From the NCBI RefSeq assembly GCF_019634815.1, contig NZ_JAHCAP010000012.1, positions 1 to 64,000 of the forward strand: 64,000 bases of DNA, in the 5' to 3' direction. The DNA is from Dokdonella sp. Its GTDB lineage: Bacteria > Pseudomonadota > Gammaproteobacteria > Xanthomonadales > Rhodanobacteraceae. The notes beneath the pieces are model-generated. The model had not been told where the DNA came from, searched no databases, and worked only from the letters and a program-made list of their open reading frames with translations. The position numbers and the translations under genes were made by a program. This document shows positions 23,190-31,945 of the stretch, piece after piece; position 1 is the first letter of the stretch, and each line of letters begins with the position of its first letter.

Positions 23190-23972
23190 TCAGACCAAGG
23201 CGCGATAGAGGCTGAAACTGCTGGTGGCGATCAACAGCGCCGACACGAACAGCAGCAGCCTGCGCGCGGGAATCTTCTTCGCCAGCATCGCGCCGAACGG
23301 CGCCGCGACCAGACCGCCGGCGACCAGTCCGATCGCGGCGATCGAAAACGCGGAAATGCCGATCGTGACCATGAACGAGGCCGACACCGTGGCGGTCACG
23401 AAGAATTCGGCGGCATTGACCGTGCCGATCGTGCGTCGCGGTTCAGTGCCCTGCGCGAGCAGGTTCGAAGTCACCACCGCGCCCCAGCCACCGCCGCCGG
23501 CGGCATCGAGGAAGCCACCGACCAGGCCCAGTGGTGCCGCGAAGCGTGCATCGCCATGCACCTGATCACGCCGCATGCGCCATGCGCGCCACAAGAGATA
23601 GAAACCAATCCCCGCCAGATAAGCCATCACGAAGGGCCTGGCGACCGCACCGTCGATGTTCGACAGCAGATAGGCACCGAGAACGCCGCCGGCGACGCCG
23701 GGAATCGTCAGACGCCGGAACAGCTTCCAGTCCACGTTGCCATGCAGGACGTGACTGAGTCCCGATGCGCAGGTGGTGAATGACTCGACCAGATGCACGC
23801 TCGCCGAAGCGCGCGCCGGTGCCACGCCGAGCACGCTCACCAGCAGGGTGTTGGTGATCACGCCGAAGGCCATGCCGAGCGCACCATCGACGAGCTGGGC
23901 AAAGAATCCGACAAGAATGAACGGCAGAATCGCGTTGATCTGGTCGGGCGTGAGCTCAGGCAATGGAAACAT
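23190..23972 (-). CDS. TSUP (TauE/SafE) family membrane permease
   Basis: 260 aa with about eight hydrophobic segments and the family pattern LVSVLGVAPARASASVHLVE, followed by GGVLGAYLLSNIDG. The family moves sulfite, sulfonates, sulfoacetate or related small organic anions; the substrate cannot be told from sequence. It lies between rnpB and the dcw promoter with no metabolic partner nearby. Start ATG at 23972; no strong Shine-Dalgarno sequence was noted. Confidence 0.85.
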   Translation of the reverse strand: MFPLPELTPDQINAILPFILVGFFAQLVDGALGMAFGVITNTLLVSVLGVAPARASASVHLVESFTTCASGLSHVLHGNVDWKLFRRLTIPGVAGGVLGAYLLSNIDGAVARPFVMAYLAGIGFYLLWRAWRMRRDQVHGDARFAAPLGLVGGFLDAAGGGGWGAVVTSNLLAQGTEPRRTIGTVNAAEFFVTATVSASFMVTIGISAFSIAAIGLVAGGLVAAPFGAMLAKKIPARRLLLFVSALLIATSSFSLYRALV

Positions 23973-24231
23973 GCAGCGGCAATCCCGTCAGGTTGGATGC
24001 AAGGCCTGTGCGCTGACACGTTCCGTACGCAGTCGGCAAACACGCGCTGCCCGAAACGACAGGCCGCAAGATGCAGCCGACAGGATGACAGACGCGCACG
24101 GATCGAGCCATTGCATCGATCGTGTCGAGCGCGATTGTGGGTGCATGCGATCCGTCCGTGGAAAGAAAAAGTCGCGATGCCCTTATGCCGTCGCGCCGGA
24201 CGCTTCGGGAGCAGCATCGGATTGGCGAAGA

Positions 24232-24278
24232 TGTGCGGGCTCGGCCGCGGATCGAATCCGGGGCATCGAACCCGCACA
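24232..24278. repeat. Inverted repeat downstream of rnpB
   Basis: TGTGCGGG (24232-24239) pairs with CCCGCACA (24271-24278), and a smaller CGGAT/ATCCG stem lies inside. On the minus strand it starts about 20 nt past the mature RNase P RNA end and could be a processing signal or a terminator. The rest of the 23973-24298 gap shows no gene. Confidence 0.4.
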
Positions 24279-24298
24279 CGCGAAGAGCGCGAGAAAAA

Positions 24299-24665
24299 GG
24301 TGGAGTCGGCCGATAAGCCGGGTTCTGTCGTGGACAACCATTCCTCTGGGCCGCGCGTCACCGCGCGGCTCAAGCAACCAACCCGGGGACGACGCGGGCC
24401 ACGTCATGGTCCCCCTATTCGGTCTTGCTCCAGGTGGGGTTTGCCGTGCCGGTCCGTTGCCGGACTCGCGGTGCGCTCTTGCCGCACCGTTTCACCCTTG
24501 CCACGCATCCATTCACCGTTGCCGATGAGCGAACCGTTCGGCGGTCTGCTCTCTGTTGCACTTTCCGTCGGCTCGCGCCGCCCAGGCGTTACCTGGCACC
24601 TTGCCCTGTGGAGCCCGGACTTTCCTCGATGTCCTTGCGGACGCCGCGGTTGTCTGGCCGACTCC
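24299..24665 (-). ncRNA. rnpB: RNase P RNA, bacterial type A
   Basis: Catalytic RNA of RNase P, which removes 5' leaders from pre-tRNAs. On the minus strand the RNA starts GGAGTCGGCCAGACAACCGC and ends GGCTTATCGGCCGACTCC. These ends form a perfect 10-bp P1 helix. Conserved blocks are visible: GAGGAAAGTCCGGGCTCCA near the 5' end, the central AAGGGTGAAACGGTG-type segment, CAAACCCCACC (tRNA CCA-binding loop region) and AGAACCCGGCTTATC near the 3' end. A T-run at 24293-24297 follows. Ends are estimated to within a few bases. The rsmI-rnpB-mraZ order is usual in gammaproteobacteria. Confidence 0.95.
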
Positions 24666-24672
24666 GTGGGCG

Positions 24673-24681
24673 AGTCTAGCA
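24673..24681 (-). promoter_or_regulatory. rnpB promoter, extended -10
   Basis: Minus-strand TGC-TAGACT lies 8 bp upstream of the RNA 5' end, an extended -10 box. The -35 region is weak. Confidence 0.5.
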
Positions 24682-24702
24682 TTGACCGGCGCCGTGGCTT
24701 CC

Positions 24703-24969
24703 TCAACGCCGCCACCACCAGCGCCGCAGCGGCTGCATGGCCGCGGCCAGCGCGATGATCGCGGCAACGAAGTGTCCGATCGTCGACCACACGGCCGCCT
24801 GCTCGGGCGCGGGAAAACGCGCCAGCGCAAATTGACTGAAGGCATAGTCGAGCGCGGCGTAGACCAGAGCGCCGACGAGAATCGCCGCGGCGATGAGTGC
24901 GAGTTTGCGCAACGGAGAAATCGCCTCGTCGCGGTTGTCGGCGCGACGGCCGGGTGTGGTTTCGGACAT
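24703..24969 (-). CDS. Small two-helix membrane protein, unknown
   Basis: 88 aa from the ATG at 24969. A polar N-terminus of about 20 residues is followed by two hydrophobic helices (about 24-45 and 60-80) and a very basic, Trp-rich end (RRWWWRR). I recognise no family. It starts 7 bp after the rsmI stop on the same strand, so it is probably cotranscribed with rsmI; its stop is only 38 bp before the rnpB 5' end. Confidence 0.6.
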   Translation of the reverse strand: MSETTPGRRADNRDEAISPLRKLALIAAAILVGALVYAALDYAFSQFALARFPAPEQAAVWSTIGHFVAAIIALAAAMQPLRRWWWRR

Positions 24970-24976
24970 TCTGGCT

Positions 24977-25822
24977 TCACTCCGCAGGCTGGGATTCTTC
25001 GGCATACAGTTGCTTGCGTGGCGCGCCGCTGATCGCCGCTGCCAATCGCGCCGCGCGCGAAGGCGGCAGTTCCTCGCGCAACAAGGCGAAGATGCGGCGA
25101 CCGGCGGCGAGCGTGGCTGCCTCGTCTTCGCCATCGGCGCCATTGACGACGAGCACGAACTCGCCGCGCTGTTGGTCGGCATCGGCGAGCACGCGCGCAT
25201 GCAGGGTTTCGAGGGGCGCGCCAAGCACGGTCTCGAAGCGCTTGGTGAGCTCGCGCGCAAGCACGGCTTCGCGCTGCGCACCGAAAACCGCGACCATGTC
25301 GGACAGTGTCTCGACGATGCGATGACTCGATTCGTAGAAGATCAGCGTGCGCGTCTCGTCGGCGAGCACACGCAGGCGCTCGCGGCGTGCCGCTGCCTTG
25401 GCTGGAAGAAAACCCTCGAACACGAAACGATCGCTGGGCAGACCCGCCACCGACAGTGCGGCGATTGCCGCACACGGGCCGGGCACCGGAGAGACCTCAC
25501 AGGCCGCTTCGCGCGCCGCGCGCACCAGACGAAAGCCCGGATCGCTGATGAGCGGAGTGCCGGCATCCGAAATCAAGGCGACTTCCTCGCCGGCAAGCAG
25601 GCGCGCAACGATGCGCTGCGCCTGTTCACGCTCGTTGTGTTCGTGCAGGGCAAGCAATGGCGCATGCGGGCCAAGCTGGGCCAACAGCGGCGCACTGTGG
25701 CGCGTGTCCTCGGCGGCAATCAGTGCAACGCGTGCAAGCACTTCTTTCGCGCGCGGCGAGAAATCGCCGAGATTGCCGATCGGCGTGGCCACCACCCACA
25801 GGCGTCCTGGTCTGGCATTCAT
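24977..25822 (-). CDS. rsmI: 16S rRNA (cytidine(1402)-2'-O)-methyltransferase
   Basis: 281 aa. Tetrapyrrole-methylase-fold enzyme that 2'-O-methylates C1402, the same nucleotide modified by RsmH. Motifs LWVVATPIGNLGDFSPRA, EDTRHSAPLL, ISDAGTPLISDPGF and SPVPGPCAAIAAL are intact. Start ATG at 25822 (MNARPGRLW); 78 bp separate it from divergent lpoA. Confidence 0.97.
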   Translation of the reverse strand: MNARPGRLWVVATPIGNLGDFSPRAKEVLARVALIAAEDTRHSAPLLAQLGPHAPLLALHEHNEREQAQRIVARLLAGEEVALISDAGTPLISDPGFRLVRAAREAACEVSPVPGPCAAIAALSVAGLPSDRFVFEGFLPAKAAARRERLRVLADETRTLIFYESSHRIVETLSDMVAVFGAQREAVLARELTKRFETVLGAPLETLHARVLADADQQRGEFVLVVNGADGEDEAATLAAGRRIFALLREELPPSRAARLAAAISGAPRKQLYAEESQPAE

Positions 25823-25900
25823 GTCGCGATTTCCACTCCGGGCACTGGCCCGCGATCGGCTATCATCGCAGCGATTGCAACCCGCGCAAACGGAGAGGCC

Positions 25901-27739
25901 ATGATCGACATCCAGCACACGTCGCAGCCTGGCCCGACCCGTCTGCGCAGCATCCTGCGCCGCCTGTGCATGATCGCGCTGGCGCTGGGCATTGCCGCCT
26001 GCACGCCTGCCGGCGATTCGAATGTGCGTCCCGAAGTCGACACGGCCGCCGCGCACGCGGAAGCCGCCCAAGCCGACCAACTCTTTGCGCAGGGTCGCCT
26101 CGATGAAGCCGCCGCGGCCTACCGGCAGCTTGCCGACAGCGAACGCGGCGCGGTGGCCGACCACTATCGCCTGCGCGCGGCCGAGACGCTGCGCGACAAC
26201 GGCGAAATCGAGGCCGTCGCCACCGAACTCGAGGACATTCGTCGCCGTCGCCTGCGCGGCGAAGATCTCGCACGTTTCGACCTGCTCCAAGTCGAAATCG
26301 CCCTGCACCGCAGGGATCCCGCCCGTGCCGAAGCCCTGCTCGACGCCATTGACGCCGAGGCCAGCCCGGCCCTGCACATGCGCGTGCTCGAACTGCGTGC
26401 ACGCAGCCAGCTCGCCCGCGGAGATGCCTTCACCGCCGCGCACACGCGCGCGCAACTCGATCGCGACCTGCAAGGGCTCGATCGCGACCACAATCGCAAG
26501 GAATTGCTGGCAACGCTCGCCACCATCAACGTGCAGACGCTGCGCGATCGCTTCGCCGCGCTCGCCCCGGACGATCCACTGCGCCCCTGGATCGAGCAGG
26601 CGATGCGCAAGCAGGGACAGGCGCTGCCGCGCACGCTGCCACAGCCCAGTCGCCAGATCGGCACGATCGACGCGAACGCGGGCGGCAACTCGCGTGCCGA
26701 GGGCTACCATCCGCCGCAACGAGTCGCCTTGCTGTTGCCACTGAGCGCGCAGTTCGCCAGCGTCGCGGCTTCGATCCGCGACGGTTTCATGACCGCATGG
26801 TCCGCCGAAGCGGTCGAACGACGTCCGCAACTGCGCATCTATGATTCGGGCAAGACACCGCAGGATGCCATCGCGGCCTATCGCAAGGCGGTTGCCGAAG
26901 GTGCCGATCGCGTGGTTGGCCCCTTGCTGCGCGAAGCGGTTGGCGCGCTGTTCCACGAAGTGCTCGAGGTGCCGGTGTTGGCCTTGAACCATCCCGACAC
27001 CGGCGAAGTGCCGCCTCCGGGCAGTTCCGAATACGGCCTGCTGCCCGAGACCGAAGGCGCCCAGGTGGCCGAGCGCATGCTCGCGCGCGGCATCACGCGC
27101 AGCGCGATCATTGGCGCACAGGCCGACTGGTCCGAGCGTGCGGCACGGGCGTTTCGCGCGCAGTTCGAGGCCGGTGGCGGCGCGATCGTCGGCCAGGTGC
27201 AACTGGGCGACAAGGACATCAACTACGCCAAGTCGATTGCCCAGGCCACGGCCTCGCTCGGCGAGGGCAGCGAGGCCGGCGTGTTCATCAGCGTGCGTCC
27301 ACAGCAGGGGCGCCTGCTGGTACCGCAATTGCGCGCGGCGCGGATCAAGGCGGCGCTGTTCGCGACCTCCCACATCTATGCCGGCGATGCCAACGCGATG
27401 CTCGACCGCGATCTTGACGGTGTGGAATTCTGCGATGCGCCGTGGCTGTTCGGACCGATCGCAGGGCGCCCCGACCGCAGCCTCGTCGGCCCGCAAATCG
27501 ACAGCGCCAATGGCGCCGGTGGCCGCCTGTTCGCATTCGGCATGGATGCCTATGCGCTGTTGCCCTACCTCGACTGGCTCGGCGCGCACCCCGATGCCTA
27601 CCTCAATGGTGCCACCGGCCAGCTCACGGTCGACCGTTTCGGTCGCGTGCATCGGCTGGTCGACTGGGCACGTTTCGACAACGGCCTGGCCATGCCGGTG
27701 GTCGGCGCGCTGGAGTCGACGCCGGTGCCGGCGCAGTGA
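25901..27739 (+). CDS. lpoA: Penicillin-binding protein activator LpoA (LppC family)
   Basis: 612 aa lipoprotein. The signal peptide ends in a lipobox, LGIAAC, with Cys34. The N-terminal part is helical and TPR-like (about residues 45-220); from about 265 (RVALLLPLSAQFASVAASI) the LppC domain has a periplasmic-binding-protein fold. LpoA activates the synthase PBP1A from the outer membrane. Good Shine-Dalgarno GGAGAGG before the ATG at 25901; a TATCAT -10-like box lies at 25861-25866. Heads the lpoA-yraN-dolP cluster, and its stop overlaps the yraN start. Confidence 0.94.
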   Translation: MIDIQHTSQPGPTRLRSILRRLCMIALALGIAACTPAGDSNVRPEVDTAAAHAEAAQADQLFAQGRLDEAAAAYRQLADSERGAVADHYRLRAAETLRDNGEIEAVATELEDIRRRRLRGEDLARFDLLQVEIALHRRDPARAEALLDAIDAEASPALHMRVLELRARSQLARGDAFTAAHTRAQLDRDLQGLDRDHNRKELLATLATINVQTLRDRFAALAPDDPLRPWIEQAMRKQGQALPRTLPQPSRQIGTIDANAGGNSRAEGYHPPQRVALLLPLSAQFASVAASIRDGFMTAWSAEAVERRPQLRIYDSGKTPQDAIAAYRKAVAEGADRVVGPLLREAVGALFHEVLEVPVLALNHPDTGEVPPPGSSEYGLLPETEGAQVAERMLARGITRSAIIGAQADWSERAARAFRAQFEAGGGAIVGQVQLGDKDINYAKSIAQATASLGEGSEAGVFISVRPQQGRLLVPQLRAARIKAALFATSHIYAGDANAMLDRDLDGVEFCDAPWLFGPIAGRPDRSLVGPQIDSANGAGGRLFAFGMDAYALLPYLDWLGAHPDAYLNGATGQLTVDRFGRVHRLVDWARFDNGLAMPVVGALESTPVPAQ

Positions 27740-28113
27740 ATGCAGCGCGCACGGCAAGCCGCGATGCCGGCGCGCGCGGCGAGGATCTGGCCTGCGCGCA
27801 ACTGCAGGCCGCGGGACTGCGCCTGCTCGCGCGCAACGTGTGCTATCGCCATGGTGAACTCGATCTGGTCATGCTCGACGGCACGACGCTCGTATTCGTC
27901 GAGGTGCGCTATCGCCGCGACAACGGCTACGGCGATGGCATCGACTCGGTGACCGCGCGCAAGCGCGCGCGCCTCGTGCGCGCCGCGGCGAGCTTCCTCG
28001 CCGAACGGCCGCAATTGGCGCGCGCAGCCTGCCGCTTCGATGTGATCGCGGTTGGCGGATCATCCGGCCAGCCGCAGTTCGACTGGCGACGCAATGCTTT
28101 CGATGCTTTCTGA
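27736..28113 (+). CDS. yraN: YraN family (UPF0102) endonuclease-like protein
   Basis: 125 aa from a GTG start that overlaps the lpoA stop (GTGA). It contains the restriction-endonuclease-like motif HGELDLVMLDGTTLVFVEVR typical of the family, whose biological role is still uncertain. The order lpoA-yraN is conserved in gammaproteobacteria. Confidence 0.9.
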   Translation: MNAARTASRDAGARGEDLACAQLQAAGLRLLARNVCYRHGELDLVMLDGTTLVFVEVRYRRDNGYGDGIDSVTARKRARLVRAAASFLAERPQLARAACRFDVIAVGGSSGQPQFDWRRNAFDAF

Positions 28114-28123
28114 GGTACGCCCC

Positions 28124-28714
28124 ATGCCCTTGCGCCAAACCGTGGCGATTCTTGCCCTGCTCCTGCTGATGCCGCTGCTCGGTGGCTGCCTTGCCGCCGT
28201 CGTCGGCGGCGCCGCCGTTGCCGGCAGCGCTGCCCACGATCGCCGTGAAGTGGGCACCTGGACGGGCGACAAACGCATCTTCCTGGCCGCGTACAACGAC
28301 CTCAACAAGGACAAGGAACTGGCGCTGCGCAACGATGTCGTGATCACCGTCTACGACGGCGTGATGCTGCTCGCCGGCACCGTGCGCAACGAGGAACTCA
28401 AGCAGCGCGCGCAGAACATCGTGAGCGGTTTCGAGGGCACGCGACGCATCATCAACGAACTGCAGATCGGCACGCCGCAGGGCTTCTGGTCGCGCCGCCG
28501 CGACAACACGATCACCGCGCATGCCAAGACCGCCCTGCTCGACATCACCAGCCTGCCGGGGTTTGATCCCACGCGCGTCAATGTCACCACGGTCAACCGC
28601 ATCACTTATCTGATGGGCCGCGTCTCGCACGAGGAAGACGAGGCCGTGACCTCGATCGTGCGCAATGTCAACGGCGTGGAAAAGGTCGTCAAGCTGTTCG
28701 AACACACCGACTGA
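28124..28714 (+). CDS. dolP: BON-domain outer-membrane lipoprotein, DolP-like
   Basis: 196 aa. Signal peptide with lipobox LLGGC, then two BON domains (about residues 50-115 and 120-195: VVITVYDGVMLLAGTVRN, and VNRITYLMGRVSHEEDEAV). DolP (YraP) is a dual-BON lipoprotein that supports outer-membrane integrity and Bam function. Position after lpoA-yraN supports the assignment; the diaA gene that often lies between is absent. GAGGT precedes the ATG at 28124; two earlier in-frame ATGs are less likely. Confidence 0.88.
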   Translation: MPLRQTVAILALLLLMPLLGGCLAAVVGGAAVAGSAAHDRREVGTWTGDKRIFLAAYNDLNKDKELALRNDVVITVYDGVMLLAGTVRNEELKQRAQNIVSGFEGTRRIINELQIGTPQGFWSRRRDNTITAHAKTALLDITSLPGFDPTRVNVTTVNRITYLMGRVSHEEDEAVTSIVRNVNGVEKVVKLFEHTD

Positions 28715-28716
28715 CG

Positions 28717-28750
28717 GCCGCGTGCGTGCACTTGCGTGCACGCACGCGGC
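28717..28750. terminator. Bidirectional stem-loop terminator
   Basis: GCCGCGTGCGTGCA (28717-28730) pairs perfectly with TGCACGCACGCGGC (28737-28750) around a 6-nt loop, exactly filling the gap between two convergent genes. There is no T-run. Confidence 0.75.
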
Positions 28751-28757
28751 GCTTCCG

Positions 28758-30824
28758 TCACGGCGTGATCACGATGCGGTTGTTCGCCCCCGTGAGATTG
28801 CGGTTGAGCGTGATCCACAGCTCATTGCTGCCCGCACGCAAGGACGGGAACCAGTCCTGGTCCATCACCAGCGTCGTGCCGTTGAGCTTCAGGGTGGGGT
28901 AACTGCCTGCGGTAAAACCGCGCACGATCAAGAGCGGATGGCGCAGCGTGCCGGCGCCGACCTTGATGTTCGCATCGAGGGTGTTGCCCGCGGCATTGAA
29001 GGTGAGCGCGGCGTAGACCGGGTCGTATCCCAGCGGCGCATAGTTGCGCGTGTCGGGTCGGTTGACGCCAGCCGGACCCGAGGCGGCGACGCTGCCGGTG
29101 AGCGCGGTAAGCGTGAGCGTCTGCAGCGCTTCGGCTTCGCTCACTTCGAGCCCGACCGGATCGGTCGAATGCGCGCCGAGCACGATCCAGGTCGAGTAAC
29201 TCTGGCGCGGATAGCCCGAACGCATCGGCCCGTTGTCGCCCAGCGCGGTATTGGTGTTGGATTCGTAGCTGGTCTGGCCGAGGAAGCCGAACTGCGTGCC
29301 CCAGGTCAGACGCGTGTTGTTGGTGCCCGCATTGGGCGAGCCGGTATTCAGGCTCCAGGAGATCGCTTGATACGGCCAACTGTCCTGCCACGGCATCAGG
29401 TAACCGTCACCCGCCGCGCCGTTGGCCGAAGTCGTGTTCCAGCGTGCGGTGAGATCGTGGTACCAGGGATTGCGCCCGCCGCCCGCATCCTGCAGCAACA
29501 GCGGCTGGGTCTGCACGATGCCCATCGTCGCGTCGGTCGCATTGATCCATTCCTTCACGTAGGGAATCGTGTTGGGCTGGTTCCAGCTCCAGGCACTGTT
29601 GAGCGTGGCGGGCGCGCTGGTGGTGGTGAACTTCCACAGATCGCCCCAGGCCACGCCGCTGACGTCCTGCGAGCCATCGCCGTCGAATTCAAGTTCACCA
29701 TAGGGCGCGCGCGAGTCGTCGTAGAGATAACCGGCCGGCAAGGCGCTCATGTCGTAGGTCACCGCCCACAGCGGATGGTCGCGCCCGGTGGCGAACACCC
29801 AGTCGATCGTGACCGGGATGTATCTGACTTCTGGAGTTCCACTTTCCTTGCAATAGCGTGGATAGTTCTGCGTGTAGCGGAAGATCGCATGGTGACGCCC
29901 GGTGAACACGCGCTGGAAATTGCCGGCGATGAAACCACCCAGTGGCGAATCATCACCGCCCAAGCATACGCCGCCATCCAGCCACGCCGAGTGCGACACA
30001 ATGTAGCCGAAGCCCGCATAACCGCCATTGCCGTAATTGGTCACGCCGATCGTGCGCGTGCTGTCGTTGGGCATCTGGTAGCGGAACTCGCGCAAGGCGC
30101 CGCCGCGCGCACCGCCCGGCCCGGCCGCGCCGTTGTTGTGCGCGAGCACCGCCACGCGTGGGCGCAGCAGGCTGTCGCGCCAGGTGAAACGATCACTGGT
30201 CATGCCGGCCACGCTGACGGCGTTCTCCTGCACCAGAAGGTTGGCACTCGGTGGCCCGCTGCCTTCGAAGCCGTTGCCGAAGATGGGGTCGGGCAACGCA
30301 CTGCCGCGCAGCGCGATGTCATCGAAATACACGGTCGCCTGCGCACCTGCCGACTCGCTCTGAATGTCGATGCGGTCGAACTGCGTGATGCCCGGAAACG
30401 CGCTCGCCAGCGGCACGACCACTTCCTTCCAGATGCCCGCGCTCGGGCCGCCGCCTGCGATATAGGCATTGAGCGGCTTGCTGGCCTGCGCCGAGGTCAC
30501 GGTATTCTGCAGGAACAGCGTGAACTGCTGGCCGTTGCCGCTGCCGCCGTGGATCCACAGGTGCAGATCGACGTAGCTTGCGGCGCCGATGTTGGCGCCA
30601 GCCTTGACCATCGAGACCGCGTTGTAATTGTTGCCCGTCAACGCAATCGACTTGCTACCGCCATGCACGGGCGAGGTGTTGGCGAAATTGCCGCCACCGC
30701 CCCAAGACCAGTCCTGGAAACCGTTCTGCAGCGCATCGTCGTAGATGACGAGGTCGGCGCGCGCGGACTGCGCTGCCATGCAGGCCAGCACTGCAATGAA
30801 AAGTCCTGCCATGGTTCGCAGCAT
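28758..30824 (-). CDS. Large secreted protein with carbohydrate-binding-like N-domain, unknown
   Basis: 688 aa. Signal peptide (MLRTMAGLFIAVLACMAAQSARA), then a beta-sandwich-like module at about 24-170 (LVIYDDALQNGFQDWSWG...), which resembles carbohydrate-binding domains of secreted bacterial proteins. A linker motif, DPIFGNGFEGSGPP, is of the IFxxGFE type frequent in Dokdonella-like proteomes. The remaining ~490 residues are aromatic-rich and contain no catalytic motif I can name. GGAGGAG precedes the ATG at 30824. The ECF sigma gene lies about 500 bp upstream on the same strand; a regulatory link is possible but unproven. Likely a secreted polysaccharide- or surface-binding protein. Confidence 0.7.
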   Translation of the reverse strand: MLRTMAGLFIAVLACMAAQSARADLVIYDDALQNGFQDWSWGGGGNFANTSPVHGGSKSIALTGNNYNAVSMVKAGANIGAASYVDLHLWIHGGSGNGQQFTLFLQNTVTSAQASKPLNAYIAGGGPSAGIWKEVVVPLASAFPGITQFDRIDIQSESAGAQATVYFDDIALRGSALPDPIFGNGFEGSGPPSANLLVQENAVSVAGMTSDRFTWRDSLLRPRVAVLAHNNGAAGPGGARGGALREFRYQMPNDSTRTIGVTNYGNGGYAGFGYIVSHSAWLDGGVCLGGDDSPLGGFIAGNFQRVFTGRHHAIFRYTQNYPRYCKESGTPEVRYIPVTIDWVFATGRDHPLWAVTYDMSALPAGYLYDDSRAPYGELEFDGDGSQDVSGVAWGDLWKFTTTSAPATLNSAWSWNQPNTIPYVKEWINATDATMGIVQTQPLLLQDAGGGRNPWYHDLTARWNTTSANGAAGDGYLMPWQDSWPYQAISWSLNTGSPNAGTNNTRLTWGTQFGFLGQTSYESNTNTALGDNGPMRSGYPRQSYSTWIVLGAHSTDPVGLEVSEAEALQTLTLTALTGSVAASGPAGVNRPDTRNYAPLGYDPVYAALTFNAAGNTLDANIKVGAGTLRHPLLIVRGFTAGSYPTLKLNGTTLVMDQDWFPSLRAGSNELWITLNRNLTGANNRIVITP

Positions 30825-31321
30825 GGGTACGCTCCTCCGTGTTCCTCGTTTGGACGCGGCGCGTTCGCCACGTCGATCCGGTCGATGAGTCCTCACCGGC
30901 ATGTGGCCGGGCAGAGGATTTGCAGCCGGTCCTGATCGATCCGCGCCTTGCCACACACCACGGACATCGTGGTGAGGCCCCAGCCCTCGCGCAGCGCCGT
31001 CGGCCATGCGGCGCAGTCGCGTGAGCGCATCCGTACCCCGATCGCGTCACCGACCGGTCGACCCGGTTCGACGCAAGATACACGCTGTGGAGACGGCAAT
31101 TAACATTGCACCGCAACAAGGACGGCCGGGCCTGCGCCTGCGTGCCGGCATGGAGCGAGCATCCTGCACGCACCGACTCGGGGATCCCCTCGATCAGGAA
31201 CGCGAATCGGGCCGCACGCAACCATGAGCCGGATCGCGTGCCGGAATCACCAGCTTTCGGGTGGTCAGCCACACAGCCTCCCGGCGCAGCCGCACCGTCG
31301 CGGACTCCCGCCCGCGCAGTG
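30825..31321. other. Gap between the secreted-protein gene and the ECF sigma gene
   Basis: About 500 bp without a credible gene. A 15-bp sequence, CGGTTCGACGCAAGA, at 31064-31078 is repeated at 31360-31374 inside the 3' end of the sigma gene. No promoter or RNA was recognised. Confidence 0.5.
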
Positions 31322-31945
31322 TCACGCGCGCCTGGCAGTCTGCTCCCGCAGCGAAACTTCGGTTCGACGCAAGACGCGCAGGCAAGCACGCAGTTTCTGG
31401 CGCGCATGGAACAGGCGTGTCTTGACGGTATTGAGCGGACATCCCTGTACCGTGGCAACGTCCGCGAGCGATGCCCCTTCATTGAAAACCAGATGCAGGC
31501 ACTCCCGGTGCACGCCCGACAGTCTGTCCAGGCAATCACGCACGACCTCGAAACGCTCGGTCGCGTCGATCATGTCGAAGGCTGCCACCTCATCGCTGGG
31601 TATCGAGTCATCGAGCGCAACGTTCGCCGCATTGATCGCGCGCAGGCGATCGAGTGCGCGGTGACGCGCAATGCCGAGCACCCACGTCGAAAAGCGCGAC
31701 CGGCCATCAAACCGGTGAGCGTTCTTCCAGACTTCGAACATGGTGTCGGAAACGACTTCCTCCGCCTCCTCGTGGCTGCGCACCAAGCGCAGCGCATAGG
31801 CGTACACCCGCCGTCCCAAGGCTCGATGGATCATCGCAAATGCCTGTTCGTCCCTGGCCACCACACGCCCCAGCAGGAACGCTGATGCCGGACCGTCGAA
31901 ATTCCCGCTGCGCGGTTCGCGCTCCGGAATGGCTACCTCTTTCAT
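31322..31945 (-). CDS. ECF-type RNA polymerase sigma factor
   Basis: 207 aa. The sigma2 region (about residues 30-100) contains RRVYAYALRLV, EAEEVVSDTMFEVWKN and STWVLGIARHRALDRLR; sigma4 (about 140-195) contains HRECLHLVFNEGASLADVA and NTVKTRLFHARQKL. It is closely similar to the sigma factor at 49078-49722, so the two are paralogues. No anti-sigma gene is adjacent. Start ATG at 31945 (MKEVAIPE) with GGGAGA upstream. Target genes unknown; the secreted-protein gene just downstream is a candidate. Confidence 0.88.
   Translation of the reverse strand: MKEVAIPEREPRSGNFDGPASAFLLGRVVARDEQAFAMIHRALGRRVYAYALRLVRSHEEAEEVVSDTMFEVWKNAHRFDGRSRFSTWVLGIARHRALDRLRAINAANVALDDSIPSDEVAAFDMIDATERFEVVRDCLDRLSGVHRECLHLVFNEGASLADVATVQGCPLNTVKTRLFHARQKLRACLRVLRRTEVSLREQTARRA

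Noticed and set aside
24232..24278. Possible tRNA remnant or att site (GGATCGAATCC and GGTTCGATGCC resemble T-arms)
   Set aside because: No acceptor, D or anticodon arms fit around it, T-stem pairing is incomplete, and there is no integrase or direct repeat nearby.
24893..25900. Plus-strand frame continuing upstream of the lpoA start
   Set aside because: This part is antisense to rsmI; the lipoprotein signal peptide and Shine-Dalgarno sequence fix the lpoA start at 25901.
31064..31374. 15-bp direct repeat CGGTTCGACGCAAGA as an insertion target duplication or attachment site
   Set aside because: One copy lies inside the conserved end of the sigma gene and nothing mobile is found between the copies.
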